From positions 1 to 27,971 of the forward strand of contig CAJUFK010000033.1 in NCBI GenBank assembly GCA_910585535.1: DNA of 27,971 nucleotides, in the 5' to 3' direction. Under the pieces are notes generated by a model. It saw only the letters and a list, made by a program, of their open reading frames with translations, was not told the origin of the DNA and searched no databases. The DNA comes from an uncultured Angelakisella sp. (lineage in GTDB: Bacteria; Bacillota; Clostridia; Oscillospirales; Ruminococcaceae). A program made the translations under genes and the position numbers. This document shows positions 9,044 to 16,488 of the stretch, piece by piece. Each line of letters opens with the position of its first letter. The stretch's first letter is position 1.

Positions 9044-9994
9044 TTACAGTTCCTCCAGAGAAAAGGGCAGTTTCTTTACCTGAAAACTTCTGCCCCGAAG
9101 GTACTCCAGATGTTCCGCCGGAGTGGGGAAGTCGAAGGTGAGCCGGTAGGCGCAAAGGGCCTGGTACCGGTAAGGAAGGCCCTGGTTTTGTCGGTTTTGA
9201 CCGTACTTGGTATCCCCTGCCAACGGATGGCCCAGATGGGCCAGGTGGGCCCGGATCTGGTGGGTGCGTCCGGTGTGAAGGATGACTTCCAGCAGGCTGA
9301 GACCATCCCTGGAGGCCAAAACCTGGTATTCGGTAAGGATGGTGTGTCCTCCGGGGACAGGCTGGTCAAAGACCTCTACCTGGTTTTTGGCGGCGTCCTT
9401 TCGGAGAAAGGCCTTCCGGGTGGCGTGGGGCGGGGAAGGGGTTCCAAATACCAGACAGCGGTACCGTTTGGTGATCTCCCGGTCCTTGATCTTTTGGTTC
9501 AGCACCCGAAGGGTGGGGGCGTTTTTGGCGCAGAGGACCAGGCCGCAGGTATTCCGGTCGATGCGGTTGCAGAGGGCGGGGGTGAAGGAATTTTCCCGCC
9601 GGGGGTCGTACTGTCCGGTACCCGCCAAATATTTTAGAATCCGGTTGATAAGGGTATCCACCTGGCCCTCGTTGTCCACATGGACCACCAGTCCGGCCGG
9701 CTTATCCGCCAGAAGAAGGTTTTCGTCCTCGTAAACGATCTCCAGGCCGTCCCGGGCAGAGAGGAAGGCGTCCTCCTGGCCGTCCTGGACAAAGAACTCA
9801 TCGTTGATATAAAGCTCCACCAGGTCCCCCAGGGCAAGGCGGTAGGAGCCTTCGCTCCGCTTGCGGTTTACCTTGATCCGTTTGAGGCGAAGGTACTTTT
9901 GCAGCAGGCTTTGGGGCAGAAGGGGGACCGCTTTGGCAAGAAACCGGTCCAGCCGCTGGCCGCAGTCGTTTTCCCCGATGGTGTAGCTTCGCAT
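9044..9994 (-). CDS. RluA-family RNA pseudouridine synthase
   Basis: Converts specific uridines in rRNA or tRNA to pseudouridine. The 316-aa protein has an N-terminal S4 RNA-binding domain (RLDRFLAKAVPLLPQSLLQK at 14-33, then RIKVNRKR) and an RluA catalytic domain with DKPAGLVVH at 97-105 and the signature RIDRNTCGL at 144-152, in which Asp146 is the predicted catalytic residue. HTGRTHQIRAHLAHLGHPLAGD further on is also typical. The frame is open to 10048, but the ATG at 9994 has AGAGGAGGA immediately upstream (10001-10009 in plus coordinates) and starts the S4 domain properly. Which uridine is modified (RluC, RluD or RluB-like specificity) cannot be told. Confidence 0.93.
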   Translation of the reverse strand: MRSYTIGENDCGQRLDRFLAKAVPLLPQSLLQKYLRLKRIKVNRKRSEGSYRLALGDLVELYINDEFFVQDGQEDAFLSARDGLEIVYEDENLLLADKPAGLVVHVDNEGQVDTLINRILKYLAGTGQYDPRRENSFTPALCNRIDRNTCGLVLCAKNAPTLRVLNQKIKDREITKRYRCLVFGTPSPPHATRKAFLRKDAAKNQVEVFDQPVPGGHTILTEYQVLASRDGLSLLEVILHTGRTHQIRAHLAHLGHPLAGDTKYGQNRQNQGLPYRYQALCAYRLTFDFPTPAEHLEYLRGRSFQVKKLPFSLEEL

Positions 9995-10051
9995 CCTGGT
10001 TCCTCCTCTAAAAAGCGGCCAGCCGCGGTATCGGGGCCGCTGTGCCACATC

Positions 10052-10077
10052 AAAAAAGGCCGGACAAAAGTCCGGCC
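10052..10077 (-). terminator. Intrinsic terminator of tRNA-Gly
   Basis: On the reverse strand GGCCGGAC-TTTT-GTCCGGCC is followed by six T. The 8-bp stem (10058-10065 with 10070-10077) lies just after the tRNA 3' end and ahead of the pseudouridine synthase gene. Confidence 0.9.
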
Positions 10078-10080
10078 CGT

Positions 10081-10154
10081 TGGAGCGGATGACGGGAATC
10101 GAACCCGCGTAACCAGCTTGGGAAGCTGGAATTCTGCCATTGAACTACATCCGC
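10081..10154 (-). tRNA. tRNA-Gly (anticodon CCC)
   Basis: Full cloverleaf on the reverse strand: acceptor GCGGATG/CATCCGC, anticodon stem CCAGC/GCTGG with loop TTCCCAA (anticodon CCC at 10120-10122), T arm GCGGG-TTCGATT-CCCGT, discriminator T and encoded CCA at 10081-10083. Confidence 0.96.
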
Positions 10155-10170
10155 ACAAGACAACGGTAAT

Positions 10171-10199
10171 ATTATCGCGCAAAACGAAGAAAAAGTCAA
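10171..10199 (-). promoter_or_regulatory. Promoter of tRNA-Gly
   Basis: On the reverse strand TTGACT (10199-10194) and GATAAT (10176-10171) are separated by 17 bases and lie just upstream of the tRNA. Confidence 0.75.
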
Positions 10200-10278
10200 G
10201 AGGAAAATGAAATTTTTTCCGCAGATTTTTGCACTGCCCCCATCTGCAGAAAAATTTTTATTTTTTTGCAAAAACCCC

Positions 10279-10307
10279 TTGCTTTTTCTTAAGGGGTGTG
10301 TTATTAT
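10279..10307 (+). promoter_or_regulatory. Promoter of tRNA-Pro
   Basis: TTGCTT (10279-10284), 17-base spacer, TATTAT (10302-10307); an alternative -10, TATAAT, begins at 10305 with a poorer 20-base spacing. The -35 lies in a small dyad (ACCCCTT/AAGGGGT, 10274-10297). Confidence 0.65.
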
Positions 10308-10320
10308 AATTAAGCTGTTT

Positions 10321-10396
10321 CTGGGTGTGGCGCAGTTGGTAGCGCGCTACCTTGGGGTGGTAGAGGCCGGGTGTTCAAGTCACCTCACTCAGACCA
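10321..10396 (+). tRNA. tRNA-Pro (anticodon GGG)
   Basis: Acceptor CTGGGTG pairs with CACTCAG (one G-T), D arm GCGC/GCGC, anticodon stem CTACC/GGTAG with loop TTGGGGT (anticodon GGG), T arm GGGTG/CACCT with loop TTCAAGT, discriminator A and encoded CCA. All pairing positions fit. Confidence 0.95.
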
Positions 10397-10399
10397 GAT

Positions 10400-10440
10400 A
10401 AGGACTTAGGACGAGAGATCGTTCTGAGTCCTTTTTTCTT
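10400..10440 (+). terminator. Intrinsic terminator of tRNA-Pro
   Basis: A 15-bp stem with G-T pairs (10400-10414 with 10419-10433), GAGA loop and a following T-rich run. It lies 3 bases after the tRNA CCA end. Confidence 0.92.
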
Positions 10441-10443
10441 AAA

Positions 10444-10477
10444 GAAAAAAGCGGAGGAGCCAGCCAGGCTTCTCCGC
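10444..10477 (-). terminator. Intrinsic terminator of the small protein gene
   Basis: On the reverse strand GCGGAGAAGCC pairs with GGCTCCTCCGC (10477-10467 with 10461-10451, one mismatch), followed by TTTTTT. It sits 7 bases after the stop at 10485. Confidence 0.88.
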
Positions 10478-10484
10478 CAGGGGA

Positions 10485-10715
10485 TCAGAACAGCCCCTTT
10501 ACTGCACCCAGAACATCGCCCAGGTCGGCAGTGGCCAGCTTGGCCTTGACAGCCGCCACCACCGGCTTCAGCTGCTCGTCGGGCAGGTCGATGCCGGTAA
10601 GCGTCTCCAGGGTCTTGATGGGGTCGTCCTGGAATCTTTTCAGGAGGGCGGGGTCCTTTTTCAGCTTCTCTACGATCTCCTCAGCCTTTGCTTTGATGTC
10701 AAAATTCAGTTCCAT
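10485..10715 (-). CDS. Small helical protein of unknown function, 76 aa
   Basis: A highly charged protein predicted to be almost entirely helical: MELNFDIKAKAEEIVEKLKK, then DPALLKRFQDDPIKTLETLT and a GIDLPDEQLKPVVAAVKAKL segment. The LKxDPxLLxxFxxDPxxxLExLTGxDLPDEQL pattern looks like a genuine conserved fold, and I have the impression that similar small proteins are common in Oscillospiraceae, but I cannot name a family. It has some resemblance to Nif11-like leader regions, without a GG cleavage site or core peptide. The start has AAGGAGA seven bases upstream. It follows rtcB by 79 bases and has its own plausible promoter and a terminator. Confidence 0.8.
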   Translation of the reverse strand: MELNFDIKAKAEEIVEKLKKDPALLKRFQDDPIKTLETLTGIDLPDEQLKPVVAAVKAKLATADLGDVLGAVKGLF

Positions 10716-10746
10716 TTGTTGTTCTCCTTTTCAAGATGGTAGGCAC

Positions 10747-10775
10747 AGTATACCACAACCGCTTTTCGGTTTCCA
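10747..10775 (-). promoter_or_regulatory. Possible promoter of the 76-aa protein gene
   Basis: On the reverse strand TGGAAA (10775-10770), 17-base spacer and TATACT (10752-10747), about 30 bases upstream of the start codon. The -10 is good and the -35 is modest. Confidence 0.5.
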
Positions 10776-10794
10776 GTGTTTTGGGAAAAATCGG

Positions 10795-12006
10795 TTATTC
10801 CTCTTCGTCTCCGGCCTTAAAGTTGTAAATGGGACGGATCACCTTAAGGATCTCCACTGTCTCCCCGATGTTCCCCACAATGTCCTCCATGGACTTGTAG
10901 GCCATGGGGCACTCGTCCAGGGTGGATTTTCCCACCGAAGTGGTGTAGATGCCGTCCATCTCCTTTTTGAACTGGGAAACGGTAAAGCTTTGCTTGGCCT
11001 CGGAACGGCTCATCAGCCGCCCGGCCCCGTGTGGGGCGGAGCAGTTCCAGTCCTCGTTGCCCTTTCCTGTACAGATGAGACTTCCGTCCCTCATGTTGAT
11101 AGGGATAAGCAGCCGCTCCCCGGCCTTTGCCGAAACCGCCCCTTTCCGAAGGACCCCGGCCTTGATGTCGATGTAATTATGGATGGTGGTAAAGGTCTCC
11201 TCGGCGTGGAGCTTCAGCCCCCGGAGGATTTCGTCCGCCATAGCCTGGCGGGAGAGGGCGGCAAATTCCTGGATGATGGCCATATCGTGGAGGTACTGGT
11301 CCAGCAGCTCCCCCTCGGCATAGGCCAGCAGATAGGGGACAGCGGTGCGCTTGGTGTTTCGGAGGGCTTTCAGAGCCTTTTGGATCTCCTTCTCCCGGCC
11401 TTCCGCCTTGAGTTTTGCCACCAGGGCGTCGGCATCGGCCTTGCTGCTGCCGTTGAGGCGCTGGTAAGCCTCGTCCTGGTAATATTTTGCCACCTCCAGC
11501 CCCAGGTGGCGGCTTCCGGAATGGATGATAAGATACAGGGAACCTTCCTCATCCTGGTCCACCTCGATAAAGTGGTTTCCGCCTCCCAGGGTACCCAGGC
11601 TTTTCTCTGCCCGCAAAGGGTTGATAGCTTGGTAACAGTGCAGGGCGGTAAGATCGATCTTTTCCAGATACCGGTGGGGCTTTTCCCGGATGGCAAAGCC
11701 GGAGGGGATCCTCTGGCGGATGAGCTTATCCAACTGCTGGGGCTGGAAATGGTCCTCCCGGAGGCGCACCGTCTCCATTCCGCAGCCAATGTCCACTCCC
11801 ACCAGGTTGGGACAGACCTTGCCGGAGATGGTCATGGTCGTGCCCACGGTACAGCCCTTTCCGGCGTGGATGTCCGGCATCATCCGGATACGGCTCCCTT
11901 GGGCGAACTCTTGGCTGCAAAGGGTGATGACCTGGGCGATGGACGCCTGGTCCACCACATCGGTAAAGATCTTGGCGCTGTTGTATTTTCCACTGACTTC
12001 CAGCAT
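10795..12006 (-). CDS. rtcB: RNA-splicing ligase RtcB
   Basis: GTP- and Mn2+-dependent ligase joining RNA 2',3'-cyclic phosphate or 3'-phosphate ends to 5'-OH ends, used in RNA repair. The 403-aa protein shows the manganese and GTP site residues: DIHAGKG (45-51), GVDIGCGM with Asp72 and Cys75, GGGNHFIEV with Asn144/His145, HSGSRHLG with His162, and SAPHGAGRLMSR whose His326 is the residue guanylylated in the family. The frame runs open to 12216, but the ATG at 12006 carries AGGAGG with 6-base spacing and matches the family N-terminus. A promoter lies at 12040-12069. No archease or RtcA gene is present next to it. Assignment is secure; the RNA target is unknown. Confidence 0.96.
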   Translation of the reverse strand: MLEVSGKYNSAKIFTDVVDQASIAQVITLCSQEFAQGSRIRMMPDIHAGKGCTVGTTMTISGKVCPNLVGVDIGCGMETVRLREDHFQPQQLDKLIRQRIPSGFAIREKPHRYLEKIDLTALHCYQAINPLRAEKSLGTLGGGNHFIEVDQDEEGSLYLIIHSGSRHLGLEVAKYYQDEAYQRLNGSSKADADALVAKLKAEGREKEIQKALKALRNTKRTAVPYLLAYAEGELLDQYLHDMAIIQEFAALSRQAMADEILRGLKLHAEETFTTIHNYIDIKAGVLRKGAVSAKAGERLLIPINMRDGSLICTGKGNEDWNCSAPHGAGRLMSRSEAKQSFTVSQFKKEMDGIYTTSVGKSTLDECPMAYKSMEDIVGNIGETVEILKVIRPIYNFKAGDEEE

Positions 12007-12039
12007 GGTAACCCTCCTTACTGCGAAGAACCTGGTACA

Positions 12040-12069
12040 GTTATAGCAGAATCTCAAGGCGGTTGTCAA
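12040..12069 (-). promoter_or_regulatory. Promoter of rtcB
   Basis: On the reverse strand TTGACA (12069-12064), 18-base spacer, TATAAC (12045-12040). Close to the sigma-A consensus and about 35 bases upstream of the ATG. Confidence 0.75.
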
Positions 12070-12154
12070 GTTGTTCACACTAGGTTCATGCTTTTTGGGC
12101 GAGGATAGACTATACTTAAAGATAAAGATTTTATCGAAACGGGGGATCTTTTCC

Positions 12155-13549
12155 GTGAATCGAATCCTAAAACAGCGGGCCCGGCAGCTGTACAGCCAAA
12201 ATTTCGGCCGGACCATCGCGGTCTATCTGCTGCATCTTGTTTACTTGCTGGCCACCACCCTGCCGGCGACCCTCCTCCAGGAGCAGCTTCTGCGCCAGGG
12301 GATGGGGGAGTGGTGGAGCTTCCTCTTTGCCGCCGCGGTCCAAACAGTGCTGCTCCTTTTCCTGGGCCCCATTTACCTGGGGGTGGATCGTTTTGCCTAT
12401 TTTCTTCAAAAGGACAGGGCCCCCGGGATCGGCGAAACCTTCTACTATTTTACCGGGGCAGCAAGGTACTTTAAGGCGGTAGGGGCTGGCTTTGTTCAAC
12501 TGCTCCCCACCTATCTGGTGCTGGCGATCTCCTCGATCATGGACGGGACCGGTTCCGAAGTGCTGGAGATCCTGCTGGCCATCCTGCTGATCGCGGTCTA
12601 TGTTTTTTACATTTACTGGGCCCTGCATATCTGCCTGCTGCCCTATATCCTGGCGGAGGATGAAAATGCCCAGGTGGGACATATCCGCCGGGAATCCTTC
12701 CGTTTGATGAAGGGAAACTGCGGGCGGTACTTCGGCCTTAACTTCTCCTTTATCGGGTGGTATTTCCTCATCGTTGTTCTTGTTACGGTGGTACTCCTCA
12801 TTGTGATGTTCCCCTCCCTCAGCCGGGCCATCGACATGGGCCTGGGGGATGTAGACGGCATCGTGGAACCCTTTACCGTCTGGGCCGAGGTGGGAGTGTA
12901 CGCCCTGATGACCCTTCTGAATCCCTATGTCAGCTTGGCAAAGGCGGGCTTTGGCAGCGCGGCGCTCCAGGGAAAGCTGGAGGAGCTGGCCTGGCAGGGG
13001 AGGATGCCCTACGGCGGATATTATCCCCCCACCAACGCCGGCTGGCAGCAGCCCTATCCGCCCCAGTACCCGCCCTATCCCCAGGGCGGTCCCCAAACCA
13101 CCTCCTGGCAGGGACAGCCCCAGGCCCCGGCCTGGAATCAGCCACCCCAGCAGCCCTTTGGAAACCCCTACACCGCCGCCCAGCAGGAGGAGGCCCTCCA
13201 GTATGAGCGGTACCGCCAGGGCCAGCCGATGGAGCCCAAGACCTTTACAACGTATGGCCTTGCCGCCGACGCTGGCAGCTTCCTCCCCTGGCTCCAGGTG
13301 GAGCAAAGCGGCCTGTACAGCTTCTTAAAGCTGGAAAACTGGATGCCCGGCATGGTGGCCGCCGCCTGGCAGCAGGCTGCGGCAGCCCTTTCCGCCCAGC
13401 CCCTGGACAGCGGCGCGGCGGTGAAGCGTTCCCTGGAGGAAACCCTTTCCGGCAACCGGTTCCGGGTTACTGCCATCATCAGTGACGACGGCAGCCGTCC
13501 TGGCTACCGTCAAGTCTGTATCCGCATCGACCTGAATCCACCTGTATAA
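12155..13549 (+). CDS. DUF975-like membrane protein with Pro/Gln-rich tail
   Basis: A 464-aa integral membrane protein. The N-terminal part (NRILKQRARQLYSQNFGRTI, then several membrane helices, GPIYLGVDRFAYFLQK, and later helices up to about residue 265) resembles the DUF975 family common in Clostridia, whose function is unknown. After about residue 285 there is an unusual tail: a Pro/Gln/Tyr-rich linker (YPPTNAGWQQPYPPQYPPYP and similar) of about 80 residues, then a roughly 100-residue C-terminal domain ending in RITAIIS-like sequence (RVTAIISDDGSRPGYRQVCI). The start chosen is GTG at 12155 with GGGGGAT upstream; the ATG at 12071 would add a stretch that overlaps the likely promoter (TATACT at 12111, no clear -35). 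Family level is moderately sure; role unknown. Confidence 0.75.
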   Translation: MNRILKQRARQLYSQNFGRTIAVYLLHLVYLLATTLPATLLQEQLLRQGMGEWWSFLFAAAVQTVLLLFLGPIYLGVDRFAYFLQKDRAPGIGETFYYFTGAARYFKAVGAGFVQLLPTYLVLAISSIMDGTGSEVLEILLAILLIAVYVFYIYWALHICLLPYILAEDENAQVGHIRRESFRLMKGNCGRYFGLNFSFIGWYFLIVVLVTVVLLIVMFPSLSRAIDMGLGDVDGIVEPFTVWAEVGVYALMTLLNPYVSLAKAGFGSAALQGKLEELAWQGRMPYGGYYPPTNAGWQQPYPPQYPPYPQGGPQTTSWQGQPQAPAWNQPPQQPFGNPYTAAQQEEALQYERYRQGQPMEPKTFTTYGLAADAGSFLPWLQVEQSGLYSFLKLENWMPGMVAAAWQQAAAALSAQPLDSGAAVKRSLEETLSGNRFRVTAIISDDGSRPGYRQVCIRIDLNPPV

Positions 13550-13550
13550 C

Positions 13551-13585
13551 CAAGGGGCTTGGAACGAGACGTTCCAAGCCCCTTG
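13551..13585. terminator. Bidirectional terminator between convergent genes
   Basis: A perfect 15-bp stem, 13551-13565 with 13571-13585, loop GAGAC, located two bases after the stop of the forward gene and five before the stop of the reverse gene. T-runs are weak on both sides. Confidence 0.85.
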
Positions 13586-13590
13586 TCCTC

Positions 13591-14019
13591 TTATTTGACA
13601 ATATACGTCACAGGCGCGGAGGTATCAATATCTCGATACAGTTCCTCAAACCCTGCATAGCGGTCCAAGCCCTTCGCGATGTTGGCTTCCAGAGCGCGGA
13701 AATGTTCGTCACGTTCCGCCTCTGTGTCAAAATAAACAACATTGCCCTTGGGCAGTCCATCAGTCGGAGTTCCTTTTTCTTCGATCCTGTCAGCGGAACC
13801 TGACCCTATCGGGGTCGCAAGCCGGATCTCGCTAGTATTAACAGCGGGTTTGCCGTCATCCTTGAAGAAAGCCTCAAGGGGATCGGTGTTCTCCGGGATG
13901 AACGCAGGTTTCTGCACAATGTCGATGGTCTGGTTATTTGCGGGAACTGCAAAGGCGACAGTTGCCGCACCAATGGTCAGGGCAGCAGTCAAAGCCAGTG
14001 CCAGAACAGATGCTTTCAT
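13591..14019 (-). CDS. Small secreted protein of unknown function
   Basis: A 142-aa protein with a clear signal peptide: MKASVLALALTAALTIGAAT then VAFA-VPANN, with cleavage likely after AFA near residue 24. The mature part is soluble, acidic and about 118 residues long, without cysteines and without a lipobox, LPxTG or other anchoring signal. It contains DTEAERDEHFRALEANIAKG, a probable helix. The frame extends eight codons upstream to 14043, but that ATG has no ribosome binding site, whereas AAAGGA precedes the ATG at 14019 by 11 bases. No family recognised. It is encoded downstream of traX on the same strand but separated by hairpins, so it may have its own transcript. Confidence 0.75.
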   Translation of the reverse strand: MKASVLALALTAALTIGAATVAFAVPANNQTIDIVQKPAFIPENTDPLEAFFKDDGKPAVNTSEIRLATPIGSGSADRIEEKGTPTDGLPKGNVVYFDTEAERDEHFRALEANIAKGLDRYAGFEELYRDIDTSAPVTYIVK

Positions 14020-14047
14020 ATTGGGTTCGATCCTTTCTTTCATATTC

Positions 14048-14098
14048 AGGGCGTAACCACTAAGGTACGCCCTACCCGGGCCCCCTCTTTGAGGGGGC
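14048..14098 (-). promoter_or_regulatory. Two adjacent hairpins between traX and the secreted-protein gene
   Basis: An 8-bp G+C stem, 14080-14087 with 14091-14098 (loop of 3), directly after the traX stop, and a second 8-bp stem, 14048-14055 with 14066-14073. The first may end the blaI-blaR-traX transcript although it lacks a T-run. The second lies about 30-55 bases upstream of the secreted-protein start and could influence its expression. Confidence 0.5.
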
Positions 14099-14866
14099 TT
14101 ACAGAGGCGGCAGGGCCAGCCCCACCAGCCCCAGAACGAGAAAGTGCAGGGGATAGAAGAGGTAGTTCACCCACCGGAACCACCTGGGTGCGGGCCCCTT
14201 TTCGCTGTTACAGCCGAAGTAGGCGAGGGCCAGCCCCAGGAATGGTCCCAGGGTATTCAGCAGGATGGAGGGGTGCATCCCCGTTTCGGCGGCCAAGAGG
14301 ATCAGCCGCCAACGGGCCAGCACCGCCGCCAGGAGAAGGAGCAAAGCCGCCTGCCACCGAGGGCGTTTTTTTCCGTCGGTGAGGTGGTAGAGGACCAGGA
14401 TGATAAGAAGGTAGCCCTCCCGGCCCTCGAAGTCCAGGAGGCGGGCCAGGAGCATACAGCCCGCCACCGCCAGGACCGCAGCCGGACGGTGAGGATACCA
14501 CAGCCGCTCCACCAGGGACAGCATCACCAAGCCTAGAAAAAGGGTAAAGAGAATATTCAGCCCGATGTCTCCCAGAGCGGGGGAGGAAGAACCAAGCCGG
14601 TGGGCCTCCCCGCAGAAGAACAGCCAGTAGGGCAGCTGGGAGAGGAGGGCGAAGCCCAGCAGCCGGACTCCATACCTCCGCCGGTCCCTGGTATGACGAA
14701 AGCCGCTCACCAGGGAGTAGAGGAAGATAGGGGCTGCCAGCCGCCCAAAGTAGGGGACCACCCGGGCCAATGGCCCGGGCAGATAGAGCCCCGGTTGGAA
14801 AATGGCGCTGAAATGATCCCACAGCATGGAGCAAAGCCCCAGCAGTTTCAAAGCGGTAACGGTCAT
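14099..14866 (-). CDS. TraX family membrane protein
   Basis: A 255-aa polytopic membrane protein of the TraX family. In F plasmids TraX is involved in pilin N-acetylation; chromosomal homologues in Clostridia have no proven role. The family pattern is visible at the N-terminus: LKLLGLCSMLWDHFSAIF (conserved Asp-His at the end of helix 1), then GRLAAPIFLYSLVSGFRHTR, then a YGVRLLGFALLSQLPYWLFF helix, followed by further hydrophobic segments to the C-terminus. It begins 11 bases after the blaR1-like stop, so it is likely the third gene of that operon and regulated by BlaI. No conjugation genes are near it, so a plasmid-transfer role is unlikely. Confidence 0.85.
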   Translation of the reverse strand: MTVTALKLLGLCSMLWDHFSAIFQPGLYLPGPLARVVPYFGRLAAPIFLYSLVSGFRHTRDRRRYGVRLLGFALLSQLPYWLFFCGEAHRLGSSSPALGDIGLNILFTLFLGLVMLSLVERLWYPHRPAAVLAVAGCMLLARLLDFEGREGYLLIILVLYHLTDGKKRPRWQAALLLLLAAVLARWRLILLAAETGMHPSILLNTLGPFLGLALAYFGCNSEKGPAPRWFRWVNYLFYPLHFLVLGLVGLALPPL

Positions 14867-14877
14867 AACATCACCGC

Positions 14878-16488
14878 CTAGAACCGGTTGTAAAGGTAGC
14901 TTTCGATCCTCAGCAGCTTGTACTGCTCATCCCGGATGATATAGACATCTACCTCGCCCTCGCTGTTGGAGTAGTATTCCCCAGTCATCTGGTCTTCCAG
15001 TACATGGACCAGTTTGCCGTCCATGACCCAGCGGCCCTTGTCATCCTTGACGAGGCCCTGTTCCTTGTACTGGGCGGCGGTCTCCTCCGGATCCAGGGCA
15101 GGGGCCACCAAGACCTTAAAGGCCCCGGGCTCCACCTGGAATTCCCGCCCCAGCCGTTGTTGGATCATCTTTTCCAGGGCCTCCACCCCGGTGTAATCAG
15201 GGGCATTGTATTTCAGAACCTCCATGACCACGGCGTTGGCACGGCTCCTGGCGTAGTTGCGGCTGGGCCCCAGGTCGATGGGTCGGTTGAGGGCCGCCCG
15301 GGCCACATAGGTATTGCCGCTGTAGCACCAGTCACCCAGGTAGTCGTTGAAGGGCGCCTGGCCGCAAGTAGCGAAGGCGGTGGCCGAGGCAAGGACCACC
15401 ACCATAGCGGCAGTCAGGGTCATAGCCCCTAATTTTCTGTAGGCCAGTACCCCTTTGATCCGCCGCTCCACCTCGGTGCGGCTGAAGGCGCTGGCGAACA
15501 GCCCGCCGGAAAGCCCCGGCACCGCCATGGAGAGCAGGCTCTGGGCGTAGGGGGCGCTTTCCTCCTGGCCCAGCACCGAAAGGGCCGCTTCGTCACAGGC
15601 GGATTCCATATCCCGGCAGAGTTCCCGGGCCATAAGCCACACCAGGGGGTTGTACCAGTGGAGGCAGAGGGCCCCCATCATCACCAACTTGATGAGGTTA
15701 TCCTTCCGGCGGATGTGCATGGCCTCGTGGGTGAGGATGTGCTGCACCAGCCCGGTCTCCCGGAAATCCAGGGAGGCGGGGAGAAGGATGAGGGGCCGGA
15801 AGATTCCCACCACCACCGGGCTTTGAATGGTGTCGCAGGTACAGACCGAGGCGTTGATCCGGCACCGGACCAGGGTGTCCCGGACCGTCTCGTTTTCCTC
15901 AATGGGGTAGATCCCCTTGAAGCGGCTCCGCCCCCAGGCGTACCGCAGGCAGAGGACCAGGGCCAGAACCCCCATCCCCACAAGGCCGATACCGCCAAAG
16001 CCCATCCCCAGCTGTCCCAGCAGGGAAGGGAAGCTGCTACAGCCGTAGCCCAACTCTGTCAGGGAGAGACTGCCGGTTCCCCAAAGCCGGTCGATCAGAA
16101 TGCCGGGAAGGTCGCTGGTGTCCTCCGCCACCGTCACCATGGCCTGTTCCTCCGGGATGGCTGACGATCCGACCGAGTCCTTTTCGACAGTGCTCCAAAC
16201 AGTGCCCGGAAGGGCGATGGTATCGGAAAGGCGATACTGGGCGATGGCGGTCTGCTCCATCTCAAAGCCGCCCAGGTCCTCCAAAAAGCCGGGCACCGGC
16301 AGGGAAAGGGGGCTGGAGATGGAAAAGGGGACCAGGAGCCGTACCAGCACCAGCGCCCACAGCACCGGCATCACCCGCTTGGGGAGCCACTTTCCCAGCA
16401 GGAGCCGCAGGGCCAGCACCACCAGCACCATTACCCCGCCGTAGACCCCCATAAGCCACAGAGGCATACCAAAGGAAAAACGAATCAT
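14878..16488 (-). CDS. BlaR1/MecR1-type M56 membrane metallopeptidase
   Basis: Sensor-protease of the BlaR1/MecR1 family (peptidase M56), 536 aa. In known systems ligand binding outside activates the inner zinc protease, leading to loss of the BlaI repressor. Visible are two N-terminal helices (11-29 and 41-58), a helix at about 163-182, the zinc motif HEAMH at 254-258, a helix at about 265-290, and RDMESACDEAAL at 292-303 with the further zinc-binding acidic residue. A last helix at 353-373 leads to an outer domain of about 160 residues. That domain has no SxxK/SxN/KTG signature, so it is not the penicillin-binding sensor of true BlaR1. Its ATG overlaps the blaI stop (ATGA), confirming an operon. 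Confidence 0.93.
   Translation of the reverse strand: MIRFSFGMPLWLMGVYGGVMVLVVLALRLLLGKWLPKRVMPVLWALVLVRLLVPFSISSPLSLPVPGFLEDLGGFEMEQTAIAQYRLSDTIALPGTVWSTVEKDSVGSSAIPEEQAMVTVAEDTSDLPGILIDRLWGTGSLSLTELGYGCSSFPSLLGQLGMGFGGIGLVGMGVLALVLCLRYAWGRSRFKGIYPIEENETVRDTLVRCRINASVCTCDTIQSPVVVGIFRPLILLPASLDFRETGLVQHILTHEAMHIRRKDNLIKLVMMGALCLHWYNPLVWLMARELCRDMESACDEAALSVLGQEESAPYAQSLLSMAVPGLSGGLFASAFSRTEVERRIKGVLAYRKLGAMTLTAAMVVVLASATAFATCGQAPFNDYLGDWCYSGNTYVARAALNRPIDLGPSRNYARSRANAVVMEVLKYNAPDYTGVEALEKMIQQRLGREFQVEPGAFKVLVAPALDPEETAAQYKEQGLVKDDKGRWVMDGKLVHVLEDQMTGEYYSNSEGEVDVYIIRDEQYKLLRIESYLYNRF

Noticed and set aside
10531..12108. A 525-codon forward frame opposite rtcB and the 76-aa gene
   Set aside because: It covers two genes with clear motifs or ribosome binding sites plus their promoters, and its translation has no recognisable family.
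14081..14098. GC hairpin after traX as a classical intrinsic terminator
   Set aside because: The stem is strong but no T-run follows on the reverse strand, so it is listed only as a hairpin of uncertain role.
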